This document shows, in pieces, positions 9,201-16,115 of a stretch of 36,872 nt of DNA (positions are counted from its first letter, which is position 1; each line of letters opens with the position of its first letter). The DNA comes from JBEATZ01 sp041178545. Its GTDB lineage: Bacteria; Planctomycetota; UBA1135; UBA2386. The stretch covers positions 1 to 36,872 of the forward strand of contig JBEGVB010000122.1 of the NCBI GenBank assembly GCA_041178545.1, given 5' to 3'. Under the pieces are notes generated by a model, which saw nothing but the letters and a program-made list of their open reading frames with translations, was not told the DNA's origin and made no database searches. Position numbers and translations under genes: made by a program.

Positions 9201-10457
9201 GGTGGCCGCGCCGTGCGACCTGCGCACTTCGCGAAGAAGGTGGTGGACCGCCGTGCCCTGTGGCTCGCAAGACAGGCCAACAAGGGTGCCATGCTGCAGG
9301 TGGTGCGCGCTGCACTCACGCGCAGCTTCCACGCCCGCAGCGACAGCCCAGTGCTGTTGAGCTCGATCCTCGCCGGCCTGGACAGCAAGGCGCTGTTCGT
9401 CGGGTTCGCCCGGCGGTTCGCGCCCTACAAGCGCGCGCACCTGCTGCTCACCGACCCGCAGCGCCTGCTGCGCATCCTCGACAACCCGGAGCGTCCGGTG
9501 CGCCTCGTCGTTGCCGGCAAGGCCCACCCGCGCGACAAGATGGGGCAGGACATCATCAAGCGCCTCGCGCAGGTGGCGCGCCAGCCAGAGTTCGTCGGCA
9601 AGCTCGTCTTCGTCGAGGACTACGACATGTCGGTCGCACGCGCTCTCGTGCAGGGCTGTGACGTGTGGCTCAACACGCCCACGCGCATGGAGGAGGCGAG
9701 CGGCACGTCGGGCATGAAGGCTGCCGCCAACGGCGTGCTCAACCTCTCCGTGGGGGACGGCTGGTGGCCTGAGGCCGCGGACGGTCGCAACGGCTGGACG
9801 GTGGGCGCCGGTCAGGACTACGCGGATCCCGAGCTGCAGAACCAGGCGGACGCGAATGCCCTCTACCGGCTGCTGGAAGAGGAGGTTGCCCCCTCTTTCT
9901 TCACGCGCAACGAGTCCGGGCTGCCGGAGCACTGGCTCGACATGGTGAGCCACTGCCTCGCAACCGTTCCCGGCCAGTTCAACACCGACCGCATGGTGGA
10001 GGAGTATGCGAAGCGCGCATACCTGCCGCTCGCTGCCTGTTACTTCGCGCAGCAGGCCAGCAAGAAGCAACTCGCCAAGGACCGCGCCCGGGACTTCCAG
10101 AAGGTGCGCAACGGGTTCTCCCAGGTCCGCATCGTCGCCGCGAGCACCGTTGACCTGCAGGAGTTCAAGGCAGGTCAGCACCTCGACGTGCGCATGGAGG
10201 TCGAGTTGGGTGCGCTGGCCGTCGGTGACGTGGTCGCCGAACTGGTGGTTGGCAGGCCGGTGGGCGAGACCGAACTCGCCGAGATGACCGTGGTCCCGCT
10301 CACGCCGACGGGCTCGACGCCCACTGGTGCGACGGTGTTCGAGGGCGGCTACCGCGTCGCGCTCGCCGGCCAGTACGCGCAGGGCCTGCGGGTGCGCGCA
10401 TGCGGACACGGCGGAGCGCACGAGGCAAAGCTCCGCGGTCTCGTGCTCTGGGCCTGA
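6258..10457 (+). CDS. Fusion: GT3 glycogen synthase + GT35 glycogen phosphorylase
   Basis: One 1399-residue chain holds both glucan synthesis and glucan phosphorolysis. The N-terminal half (about 1-540) is glycogen synthase of the eukaryote-like GT3 type: WEVCNKVGGIHTVLSSKA at residues 13-30 is the donor-site loop, FTTHATMLGRALA follows, and YEPWGYTPQEA carries the conserved glutamate E428. An Arg-rich stretch (DRAAMRDRCRAAAGR) near the end of this half recalls the glucose-6-phosphate-sensing helix of eukaryotic synthase. A linker then leads to a DUF3417-like segment (about 575-650, NFWWVWNPHVRELF) and a GlgP-type phosphorylase (about 660-1290): VAYFSAEFGIHQSLPIYSGG, KAHPRDKMGQ and EASGTSGMKAAANG, with K1154 as the predicted pyridoxal-phosphate lysine. 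The last 110 residues look like a beta domain. The gene begins nine bases after the GH57 stop, so it is in the same operon. Both active sites look intact. Whether the donor is ADP- or UDP-glucose cannot be decided from sequence. Confidence 0.92.
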   Translation: MTDRSHSLFEISWEVCNKVGGIHTVLSSKARTAVERHGDDYVLVGPQLLGGTANLPFDEEPGFHEFTEACRGMGIPVRVGRWRIPGRPRTILVGFSGLYGQKDGILAGLWEQHQVDSIAGDWDYIEPVLFATAAAMVIEKWWEEYLAPFHRRAVVQAHEWMTGAALLYLKSRIPSVGTVFTTHATMLGRALASLGTLPQQGLGGKTPEDLAKDHGVRAKHSLEGVCARSADVFTTVSKITSDEAELLHRRRPEVVLPNGIDLDVVDLLAEGDRNATRRELARVAHALLGEDVGDAMFVGLAGRYEFHNKGIELLLDSMAAMATRPGRRMVAFLLVPAGNSGLRSELHDRLEGAPAKGPVGLCTHHLFDEENDPVHRHCKRIGLDNRSGSRMKVVQVPIYLRPDDGLFHREYEAVLAALDLGAYPSFYEPWGYTPQEALATGVPTVTTDLAGFGRWAVEEGLGAEDGITVIPRENVPYVEVVKALADCLERQLTSQADRAAMRDRCRAAAGRTAWRDLFVHYESAYAMALEQVQKRSVTGVQQFRMPRRALSAPGSSGIKPRLSTFDAVSTLPAALRGLERLARNFWWVWNPHVRELFTALGQGFEQCGENPVLFLHRADPALLDAKSRDKDYLARVQAAVAELDAYLAAPARTGPGQPDARHPVAYFSAEFGIHQSLPIYSGGLGILAGDHLKSASDLALPLVAVGLYYRYGYMTQRLDSDGQQVVVDRENVPGELAVEPVLSADGKPLEVNVLLLGREVVLRAWRAQVGRVALYLLDANVAANRPEERDLTRNLYGGDAETRIQQEIILGRGGVRMLRAMGLAPSVYHMNEGHAAFLTLERISRLVRGEGLTFDAAREYVCQTTLFTTHTPVPAGHDRFGEDLMRRYFGDCEDWVGLPWDRFFALGQAGSGAREFNVTYLAMNFAGFVNGVSKLHGTASKKLLHPFWPGLLQDEVPVVTITNGIHLGTWTHPSVAGLVGQGGRAVRPAHFAKKVVDRRALWLARQANKGAMLQVVRAALTRSFHARSDSPVLLSSILAGLDSKALFVGFARRFAPYKRAHLLLTDPQRLLRILDNPERPVRLVVAGKAHPRDKMGQDIIKRLAQVARQPEFVGKLVFVEDYDMSVARALVQGCDVWLNTPTRMEEASGTSGMKAAANGVLNLSVGDGWWPEAADGRNGWTVGAGQDYADPELQNQADANALYRLLEEEVAPSFFTRNESGLPEHWLDMVSHCLATVPGQFNTDRMVEEYAKRAYLPLAACYFAQQASKKQLAKDRARDFQKVRNGFSQVRIVAASTVDLQEFKAGQHLDVRMEVELGALAVGDVVAELVVGRPVGETELAEMTVVPLTPTGSTPTGATVFEGGYRVALAGQYAQGLRVRACGHGGAHEAKLRGLVLWA

Positions 10458-10520
10458 CGAGATCCTTCTCGTCCGCACTTGCTGGATTGATCGTCCGCCC
10501 CGTCGCGGTTCTACTTCCGC

Positions 10521-10542
10521 CGTGGCGCCGGTCAGCGCCACG
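10521..10542. other. Perfect 8-bp inverted repeat before the HTH/TPR gene
   Basis: CGTGGCGC (10521-10528) and GCGCCACG (10535-10542) flank a six-base loop. It lies in the 108-base gap between the fusion gene and the HTH/TPR gene, 23 bases before the latter's ATG. It could be an operator for the MerR-like protein, or an attenuating or terminating hairpin. No T tract follows it. Confidence 0.3.
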
Positions 10543-10565
10543 CAGGCGGTTACCAAGACTTCTCC

Positions 10566-11498
10566 ATGGTGGGGGCGGCGCACATCGTCCGCGCGAACCC
10601 TGCCGGCGCGGGCCAAGAGTGGCTCTCCGCGCTGGCTCGGTCGTGTGGTGTCACGCAGGCTGCATTGCGCAGCTGGCTGCGGCGTGGCCTGCTCGACCTG
10701 TTGATGCCTCCCGCTGCGCGAGCGTGGCACGAGCCGGGATCCGCATTCCTCGCCCGGCGTGTGTTCCGTGCCTTGGCGCAGTTGCACCGACACGGCTGGT
10801 GTTCGCGGCGCGTCGACCGGGAACTGCGCGCGGCCATGGCTCTGGTGGCCGACCCGGTGGAGGCGCTCGACGGGCTCGTGGGCGGTCTCGGGGACGGCAG
10901 CGCATGGCTGACCCTCGGCGACGGCAGGAAGATCGACCGCAACGGCCAGCTGTGGCTCGGGATGGACCGTGCTGGCGGCGGGTCGCTGTTCCGCCACCGG
11001 ACGCCAGCACAGTGGTTCGAGCTGGGTGTGGTTGCCGAGCGCGAGGGGCGGCTCGATGCCGCCCTGCAGGCCTATGAACAGGCGACCCGGGGCGGTGACC
11101 CGCGCGCCTGGTTCAACGCTGGCAACGTGCACCGCCACCAGGGGGAACTGCTCCTTGCTTCGGACAGCTACCGCCGGGCGATCGAGCTGCGCCCTTGGTA
11201 CGTGGAGGCTTGGAACAACCTCGGTGTGGCGCAGGTCGAGTGTGGCGACCTCGCTGCCGCACAGGCCTCCTTCCTCGCTGCGCTGCGTTACGCGCCGTGG
11301 TACGCCGACGCCCACTTCAACCTCGCCGACGCAATGGCTGCCGTCGGCAGGCTCGAGGACGCCCGGTCCCACTGGCGTGCCTACCTGCTCCACGATGCCT
11401 CGAGTGCGTGGGCGGAACTGGCCCGCAACCGCCTGGCGGTGACCGCAGGAGGTCCGTTGCCGGGCGAGCAAGGGGTCGACGGCGCCGGCGCGCGCTGA
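10566..11498 (+). CDS. MerR-like helix-turn-helix protein with TPR repeats
   Basis: The 310-residue protein has two parts. Residues about 20-45 (LARSCGVTQAALRSWLRRGL) read as a MerR-type helix-turn-helix. They are followed by a segment (FLARRVFRALAQLHRHGWCS) resembling the helices that usually come after a MerR DNA-binding motif. After a linker, residues about 145-300 hold roughly four tetratricopeptide repeats, for example AWFNAGNVHRHQGELLLASD and AWNNLGVAQVECGDLAAAQA. No signal peptide or membrane segment is visible, so it is cytoplasmic. A regulator or scaffold for glycogen metabolism is an inference from its position behind the synthase-phosphorylase gene. The TPR part is certain; the DNA-binding part is less so. 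Confidence 0.75.
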   Translation: MVGAAHIVRANPAGAGQEWLSALARSCGVTQAALRSWLRRGLLDLLMPPAARAWHEPGSAFLARRVFRALAQLHRHGWCSRRVDRELRAAMALVADPVEALDGLVGGLGDGSAWLTLGDGRKIDRNGQLWLGMDRAGGGSLFRHRTPAQWFELGVVAEREGRLDAALQAYEQATRGGDPRAWFNAGNVHRHQGELLLASDSYRRAIELRPWYVEAWNNLGVAQVECGDLAAAQASFLAALRYAPWYADAHFNLADAMAAVGRLEDARSHWRAYLLHDASSAWAELARNRLAVTAGGPLPGEQGVDGAGAR

Positions 11499-11501
11499 CC
11501 G

Positions 11502-11539
11502 CAGCCGTGCCCTGGGATCGGCTGTTCCGCGCACGCGGA
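11502..11539. terminator. Two weak hairpins after the HTH/TPR gene
   Basis: CAGCCG (11502-11507) pairs with CGGCTG (11519-11524), and directly after it TCCGCG (11526-11531) pairs with CGCGGA (11534-11539). They start four bases after the stop codon. There is no T tract, so termination is only suggested. Confidence 0.25.
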
Positions 11540-11619
11540 CCTCGGGGCGTTTGTCCCCCTTCCGTCGCGTGGTGGGGGGACAACCATGCGCTCGTAAGGG
11601 TTGCCGAACGGAGCAAACC

Positions 11620-12138
11620 ATGAAACCGATCCTCACTGTCCTCGCACTGATCCTCACCAGCACGCTCTTTGCCCAGCAGGAGCCCGAGCGCGCGCCGCGC
11701 GACCCGCGGGTTCCCGGGGCCGAGCGGCAGGACCCACTCCCCCGCGACGCCCGCGCCCAGCAGGTCCGCGAGCGCCTGCGCGCGATGCGCGAGGCACGCT
11801 CCCGGCAGGACGGCGACGAACGGCAGGAGCAGGGACCACGGACCCGGCCCGGCGCAGGCCGCGGCGAAGCGGGCCGCGGCCCGGGCAGGCACGGCCGGCC
11901 AGGACACGGACCTCGCCACCACGGCAACGGTGGCAGGCGCCCGGAAGGCGTTCGGCGCAATGGCGACGACGCACCGCGTGACTCGGCGCGTGGGCTGCGA
12001 GGCGGACTGCCCGTGCAGCGCATGGCCCAGATGCGGGAGCGCTTCCAGCAGATGCGGGAGCGATTCCAGCAGGTTCGCGCCGAGCGGTTGCAGCGGGCCC
12101 AACCGCGGGTTCGCGCACTCGGCGGCCGCGACATCTGA
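11620..12138 (+). CDS. Small exported Arg/Gly/Gln-rich protein, function unknown
   Basis: The 172-residue protein starts at ATG 11620, preceded by GGAG at 11610-11613 with a six-base spacer. The frame is open further upstream, but the signal peptide begins here: MKPILTVLALILTSTLFAQ, with cleavage expected after the FAQ. The mature part is low-complexity and strongly basic, dominated by Arg, with Gly, Gln, Pro and His. Near the C-terminus a heptad-like unit repeats (MRERFQQ MRERFQQ VRAERLQ), which may form a short helix or coiled coil. I do not recognise a family. A basic exported protein beside polysaccharide genes might bind an anionic polymer, but that is a guess. A strong hairpin follows its stop. 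Confidence 0.65.
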   Translation: MKPILTVLALILTSTLFAQQEPERAPRDPRVPGAERQDPLPRDARAQQVRERLRAMREARSRQDGDERQEQGPRTRPGAGRGEAGRGPGRHGRPGHGPRHHGNGGRRPEGVRRNGDDAPRDSARGLRGGLPVQRMAQMRERFQQMRERFQQVRAERLQRAQPRVRALGGRDI

Positions 12139-12150
12139 TTCCCGTGTGCA

Positions 12151-12176
12151 GCATCCGCTCCGCCCGGAGCGGATGC
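12151..12176 (+). terminator. Strong hairpin after the Arg-rich protein gene
   Basis: GCATCCGCTCC (12151-12161) and GGAGCGGATGC (12166-12176) form a perfect 11-bp stem with a four-base GCCC loop, 12 bases after the stop at 12138. No T tract follows. It separates the glycogen side from the glycosyltransferase genes. Confidence 0.55.
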
Positions 12177-12285
12177 CGCGCTGCCATGGGACTGTGGGCG
12201 CTGCGACGGATCGGGTACGACTTCGTTGCCAAGCCCTGCAGGAAGTGTCAAGCGGAGTCCTCCTACGCTCCGATGAGACCTCGCC

Positions 12286-13719
12286 ATGGACGTCTTGTTC
12301 GATGCCCGCCTCCTGAACCGACCGATTTCCGGACTGGAGCGGGTCCAACTCAACGTGCTGCGTGAACTCGCGGGCCTGCCGCAGGTGCGGCGGTTGCGCG
12401 TCGTGGTCATCCGCGGCACCACCCCGGCCAAACCGCTGCCGCCCAACGCCGAGTTGGTCGAGGTGCTGACCACCGAGGACATCGTCAAGATCCTGACGGA
12501 CCCGGCGCAGGCGCCTGACGTCTACCACCTCAGCTGGTTCCCGGACTCGACGCCACGCGACCTGGTGCTGCCCCTGCTGGCCAAGGCATCGGTGGTCGAG
12601 GTGCACGACGCGATCCTCAACCGCCATCCCGAGTACTTCCCGGACCGCGAGCACTGGAACTGGTACCACGGCTACATCCAGCGTCTCGTGCGCAACGCGG
12701 ACCGACTGCTCGTGCACAGCCGCTCGGTGATGGGCGAGATCGAGCGCGACCTGAAGGGCGACGCATCCATCGCGGACCTCGCACCGCTCGCGGTGGACCC
12801 GGACTTCCACCAGGCCCTTCCTGCCGACGAGGTGCGTCGACGCTGTGCGCGCATCGGCATCGACGGCGACTTCGTGCTCGCCGTGGGCAAGGACTACCCG
12901 CACAAGGACCATGCGACGCTGTTCCGTGCGCTTGCCCGCCTGCCGGAACACGTGAAGCTGTGCGTCGCAGGCAGCAAGGTCTGGAAGAACCCTGGCGAGA
13001 CCAGCGACGAGCTCATCCAACAGCTCGGCATCGGTTCGCGCGTGAAGTGGGTGCAGGGACTCGACGACCAGGACGTGAAGGCGCTGCTGCAGGGCTGCAA
13101 GGCACTGGCCTATCCATCTCGCGAGGAGGGCTTCGGCATCCCGCCGATCGAGGCCATGGCCCTGGGCGTGCCCGTGGTGGCCGCTGCCGCGATGTCGATA
13201 CCCGAGGTGTGCGGCGACGGAGCCATCCTGTTCGAGCCCGGCAACGACGCCCAACTTGCCGAGGGGCTGCGGGTCTGCCTCCGCGGTGGTCCCGAGGTCG
13301 AGGCCCTCGTGCAGCGCGGCCGCGCACGGGAGCGCGAGCTCTCGTGGCGACGGACGGCTGAGTGCACCGTCGAGTGCTACGAGCGTGCGATCGCCTCCGC
13401 CGCCGACGGGAGCAGCCCTCGCGAGCGTCCCTCGGAAGCGGTGCGCGAGAGCCTGCGCGTCATCGCCAGCTACAAGTACAACGACGTGGATCGCGAGCTC
13501 GCGGCCTGGCAGCACCGCTGCCACGGTGCCGAGGGCCAGCTGCGCCGCGCCCTCGACTACGCCAAGGCACTCGAGTCGATGCTGCAGGAACTGGGTCGCA
13601 AACCGGCCCTGCAGCGTCCCGAGTTCCACCTGCCGCCGGTGCCCTCGGGTGCCCCGGGTCCTCGTTGGTCGGTGCGGCGCAGGCTGCGCAAGATCTACCG
13701 GGGGCTGTTCGGCAGCTGA
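12286..13719 (+). CDS. Glycosyltransferase family 4 with C-terminal helical/basic extension
   Basis: The 477-residue protein has the GT-B fold of GT4 enzymes. The N-terminal domain begins MDVLFDARLLNRPISGLERV, the acceptor-side loop typical of GT4 mannosyl- and rhamnosyltransferases. The C-terminal domain has FVLAVGKDYPHKDH and the donor-binding EX7E motif E281/E289 in EEGFGIPPIEAMALGVP. About 90 residues follow the catalytic part: a helical stretch (QLRRALDYAKALESMLQELG), a Pro-rich linker, and a basic amphipathic end (RWSVRRRLRKIYRGLFG) that could hold the enzyme at the membrane. It is probably part of extracellular polysaccharide or O-antigen assembly, judging from the next two genes. Sugar and linkage cannot be told. 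No SD is visible; TACGCT at 12264-12269 could be a -10 element. Confidence 0.88.
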   Translation: MDVLFDARLLNRPISGLERVQLNVLRELAGLPQVRRLRVVVIRGTTPAKPLPPNAELVEVLTTEDIVKILTDPAQAPDVYHLSWFPDSTPRDLVLPLLAKASVVEVHDAILNRHPEYFPDREHWNWYHGYIQRLVRNADRLLVHSRSVMGEIERDLKGDASIADLAPLAVDPDFHQALPADEVRRRCARIGIDGDFVLAVGKDYPHKDHATLFRALARLPEHVKLCVAGSKVWKNPGETSDELIQQLGIGSRVKWVQGLDDQDVKALLQGCKALAYPSREEGFGIPPIEAMALGVPVVAAAAMSIPEVCGDGAILFEPGNDAQLAEGLRVCLRGGPEVEALVQRGRARERELSWRRTAECTVECYERAIASAADGSSPRERPSEAVRESLRVIASYKYNDVDRELAAWQHRCHGAEGQLRRALDYAKALESMLQELGRKPALQRPEFHLPPVPSGAPGPRWSVRRRLRKIYRGLFGS

Positions 13720-13763
13720 GTCCTTGAGGCCTCGAGGGGTTGTCGCAAGACTGTCTGCACGCC

Positions 13764-16115
13764 ATGTCCAAGTCGGGAGATCGCCAGGAGAAGGGAGGGG
13801 GATCGCGCGTCCCGCGCGGCACGGTTCCTTCGTCCTCCCCCGACCGTGAGGCAAGGCTGGTGGCCCTGCTCGCGGAGCGCGAGCGGCAGCTGCGCGAGGT
13901 CACCGACCAGTCCCTCGGCTTCCTCGAGGAGTTGCAGCGGGTCCGCGACGTGGCGCGGGAGCGCGAGGCCCTTCAGGGCAGGGTCCGGGAACTGGAGCAG
14001 GTGCTCGACCTCACCCGGTGGAAGCTGCGCGAGGCAGGTGGTGTCGTCGCAACCGCTCCAACGGCTGGCGACGGTGTGCAGGGTTCGACCCTGCAACTGG
14101 TCTGGTGGGGTCCGGGGAGTGCGGAACAGGCAGTCGCGTGCCGCCGCAAGGCACCGGAACTTCTGGTTGCATGGGTCGGCACGCCCGTGGAGTTCGACGC
14201 GGTGCCACGCGAGCTGCGCACGGTCGACGGCATCGAGTGGATCGTCCACAAGGACGCGCGCACCCCGGCGCAGTGCTGGAACCTCGCAATGGTTGCAGGG
14301 CGCGCCGACTTCGTCCTGCTGGCATCAGCCGGTGCAGAGCTTGCCCGTCACGACGCGGCTTCGTTCGTCGCGGCATGCTCCGTTCCCTCGCTCGCCATCG
14401 CCTCTCCAGTCCTCACCGAAGGGGGGCTCCGCACGCTCGGGTGCAACGACCCCAGTGGCTTGCTGGAGCTGCACGGTGTCCCCTTCCAGGCCGGCAGCTC
14501 GGCTCCGGTGGTCGTCGCGTTCCCTTCCGCCCGTGCCTTCGTGGTGCGCCGTGCCGCGTTCGAGCGGCTGGGCTGCTTCCAGGAGGACCTCCTGGGCGAG
14601 GCGGCTCTGTGGGAGTTCGTGCACCGGGCCCGCTCCCGCGGCCACTCGGTGGGTGCGCTGGTCGGGACCGAGCTCCACTGCACGGTCGCGGGTCCGAGTG
14701 CCGACACGGCGGCCCAGCTGGAGCGGCTGCTGGTTCTGGCGAGCTGGCACCCGGAGCGCCTCAGTGCTGCGTTTGCCCGGTCCGACTCGCTCTGGCAGGT
14801 GGACAAGCCCGCATTGCTGGACCTGTTGCGGCGCGTGTTCGCACGCATGCCTGCATCGGACCCGGCAGCACACCGTGCCCTCGTCGAGCAGGTTGCCACG
14901 GGCATCGTGGAGCACACAGTCGGCTCCGAGGTGGTTGCGCGGCTGGTGCGCGACCGTCGCATCCGCTTCCTGGAGTCGCTCGACACCGTGCAGCACGAGG
15001 GGCTCGAGGCCCAGCGGTTGGCTGCGCTGGAGCGCGCCCGGGCCGAGGAGCACGGTTCGTGGACCGAGGCGCTCGAGCGCTACTTCGGGGACATCAGCAT
15101 CGGCATCCAGGTCCGCACCTTCCTCGCTGCACGGTTGCGCGACGTGCTGGAGCACGGCCAGGCCAGGGAGGCGCAACTCCTCGACGCGGTTCGTCAGCAC
15201 GAGGTTGCACGGTCCGACGTGGCACAGGCCCTCGACGCCCAGGTCCAGCGCATGGCCCAGCTCGGCGCCGAGACGGCCCGTGCTGCGGAGGCTCATGCGC
15301 AGCAGGTGGCCCAGCTGGGCGTCCAGGTCGAGCGCACGTCGGTCGAACTTGCGCACTCGCAGGGGCTCGTCGAGCAGTTGCGCGAGGACCTCGCGCTCGC
15401 GCGCGGACAACTCGCTCAGTCGGCCGATGCCCTTGGTGAGCTCAAGACGCAAGCGGCCCTCACGACGGAGGAGCTTGCGCGGGAGCGGTCCCTCCTGTCC
15501 GTCAAGGTGGAGGAACTGGCACGGGAACGAGCCCGTTCCGCCGCCTTGGCCGGGCAACTGGCTGCCGCCCAACAGAACTTCTCCGCACTGGAGGCTGCCT
15601 TGGCCCAGAAGGCTGCCGCGCTGGACGCCGCCGCGGTCCAGAGGATTTCCGACCTGGAGGCTGCCGCGGCCCAACGGGCCGAGGACGCAAGGCAGGCGCG
15701 CGCCACCCAGCTTGCGCTGCAGCAGGAACTGCAGCGCGCGGCCCAGCGCGAGGAGGAGCTGCGACGTGCGGTCCTCCGCCGCGACGAGGACCTCGCTGCA
15801 CTCTGTCACTCTGCAGGTGCAGACGTCACCACGGACACCCGACGGCTGCAGGAACTGGTTGCGGGCCTGCAGATGGACAGCCGCATGCTGGCTGCGGTGC
15901 TGCAGGCCTCGGGATCGTCCGACGCCACTGCGCTGATGCGCAGCATCCGCGAGCTGCACGAGTCCCAAGAGGCGACGCGTGCACTGCTCGGCGAGCGCGA
16001 GCACTGGATCCGGCTCCTGCTCCAGGAACTCGTCCGGCGCCGTTTCAACCTCAGGAAGCGTGCGTTGGCTCCCCACGAGATCGCGTTCCTCACGAGGCCG
16101 GGGAACCCGTCGTGA
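13764..16115 (+). CDS. Degenerate GT2-like domain with long coiled coil
   Basis: The protein has 783 residues from ATG 13764; a TTG at 13740 is possible. After a short disordered start, residues about 30-95 form a coiled coil. Residues about 105-320 look like a GT2-type GT-A domain: the segment ARTPAQCWNLAMVAGRADFV corresponds to the usual arN.g...a.geyv stretch. Where a DxD is expected the sequence reads LLASAGAEL, and the later ED position reads GEAALWEF, so the catalytic acids appear lost. From about residue 430 to near the end runs a long Ala/Glu/Gln/Arg-rich coiled coil. The C-terminus is basic (RRRFNLRKR). The stop overlaps the next GT4 start as GTGA. A scaffold or length-control role is plausible but unproven; an active GT with unusual metal binding is the alternative. 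Confidence 0.7.
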   Translation: MSKSGDRQEKGGGSRVPRGTVPSSSPDREARLVALLAERERQLREVTDQSLGFLEELQRVRDVAREREALQGRVRELEQVLDLTRWKLREAGGVVATAPTAGDGVQGSTLQLVWWGPGSAEQAVACRRKAPELLVAWVGTPVEFDAVPRELRTVDGIEWIVHKDARTPAQCWNLAMVAGRADFVLLASAGAELARHDAASFVAACSVPSLAIASPVLTEGGLRTLGCNDPSGLLELHGVPFQAGSSAPVVVAFPSARAFVVRRAAFERLGCFQEDLLGEAALWEFVHRARSRGHSVGALVGTELHCTVAGPSADTAAQLERLLVLASWHPERLSAAFARSDSLWQVDKPALLDLLRRVFARMPASDPAAHRALVEQVATGIVEHTVGSEVVARLVRDRRIRFLESLDTVQHEGLEAQRLAALERARAEEHGSWTEALERYFGDISIGIQVRTFLAARLRDVLEHGQAREAQLLDAVRQHEVARSDVAQALDAQVQRMAQLGAETARAAEAHAQQVAQLGVQVERTSVELAHSQGLVEQLREDLALARGQLAQSADALGELKTQAALTTEELARERSLLSVKVEELARERARSAALAGQLAAAQQNFSALEAALAQKAAALDAAAVQRISDLEAAAAQRAEDARQARATQLALQQELQRAAQREEELRRAVLRRDEDLAALCHSAGADVTTDTRRLQELVAGLQMDSRMLAAVLQASGSSDATALMRSIRELHESQEATRALLGEREHWIRLLLQELVRRRFNLRKRALAPHEIAFLTRPGNPS

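Noticed and set aside
6543..12488. Very long minus-strand frame opposite the glycogen genes
   Set aside because: Low-complexity composition with no family motif, and it lies opposite several well-supported genes. Long antisense frames are expected in such GC-rich coding DNA.
13719..13763. Palindrome-like CCTTGAGGCCTCGAGG after the first GT4
   Set aside because: Short and self-complementary without a loop suited to a terminator; the next gene follows at once.
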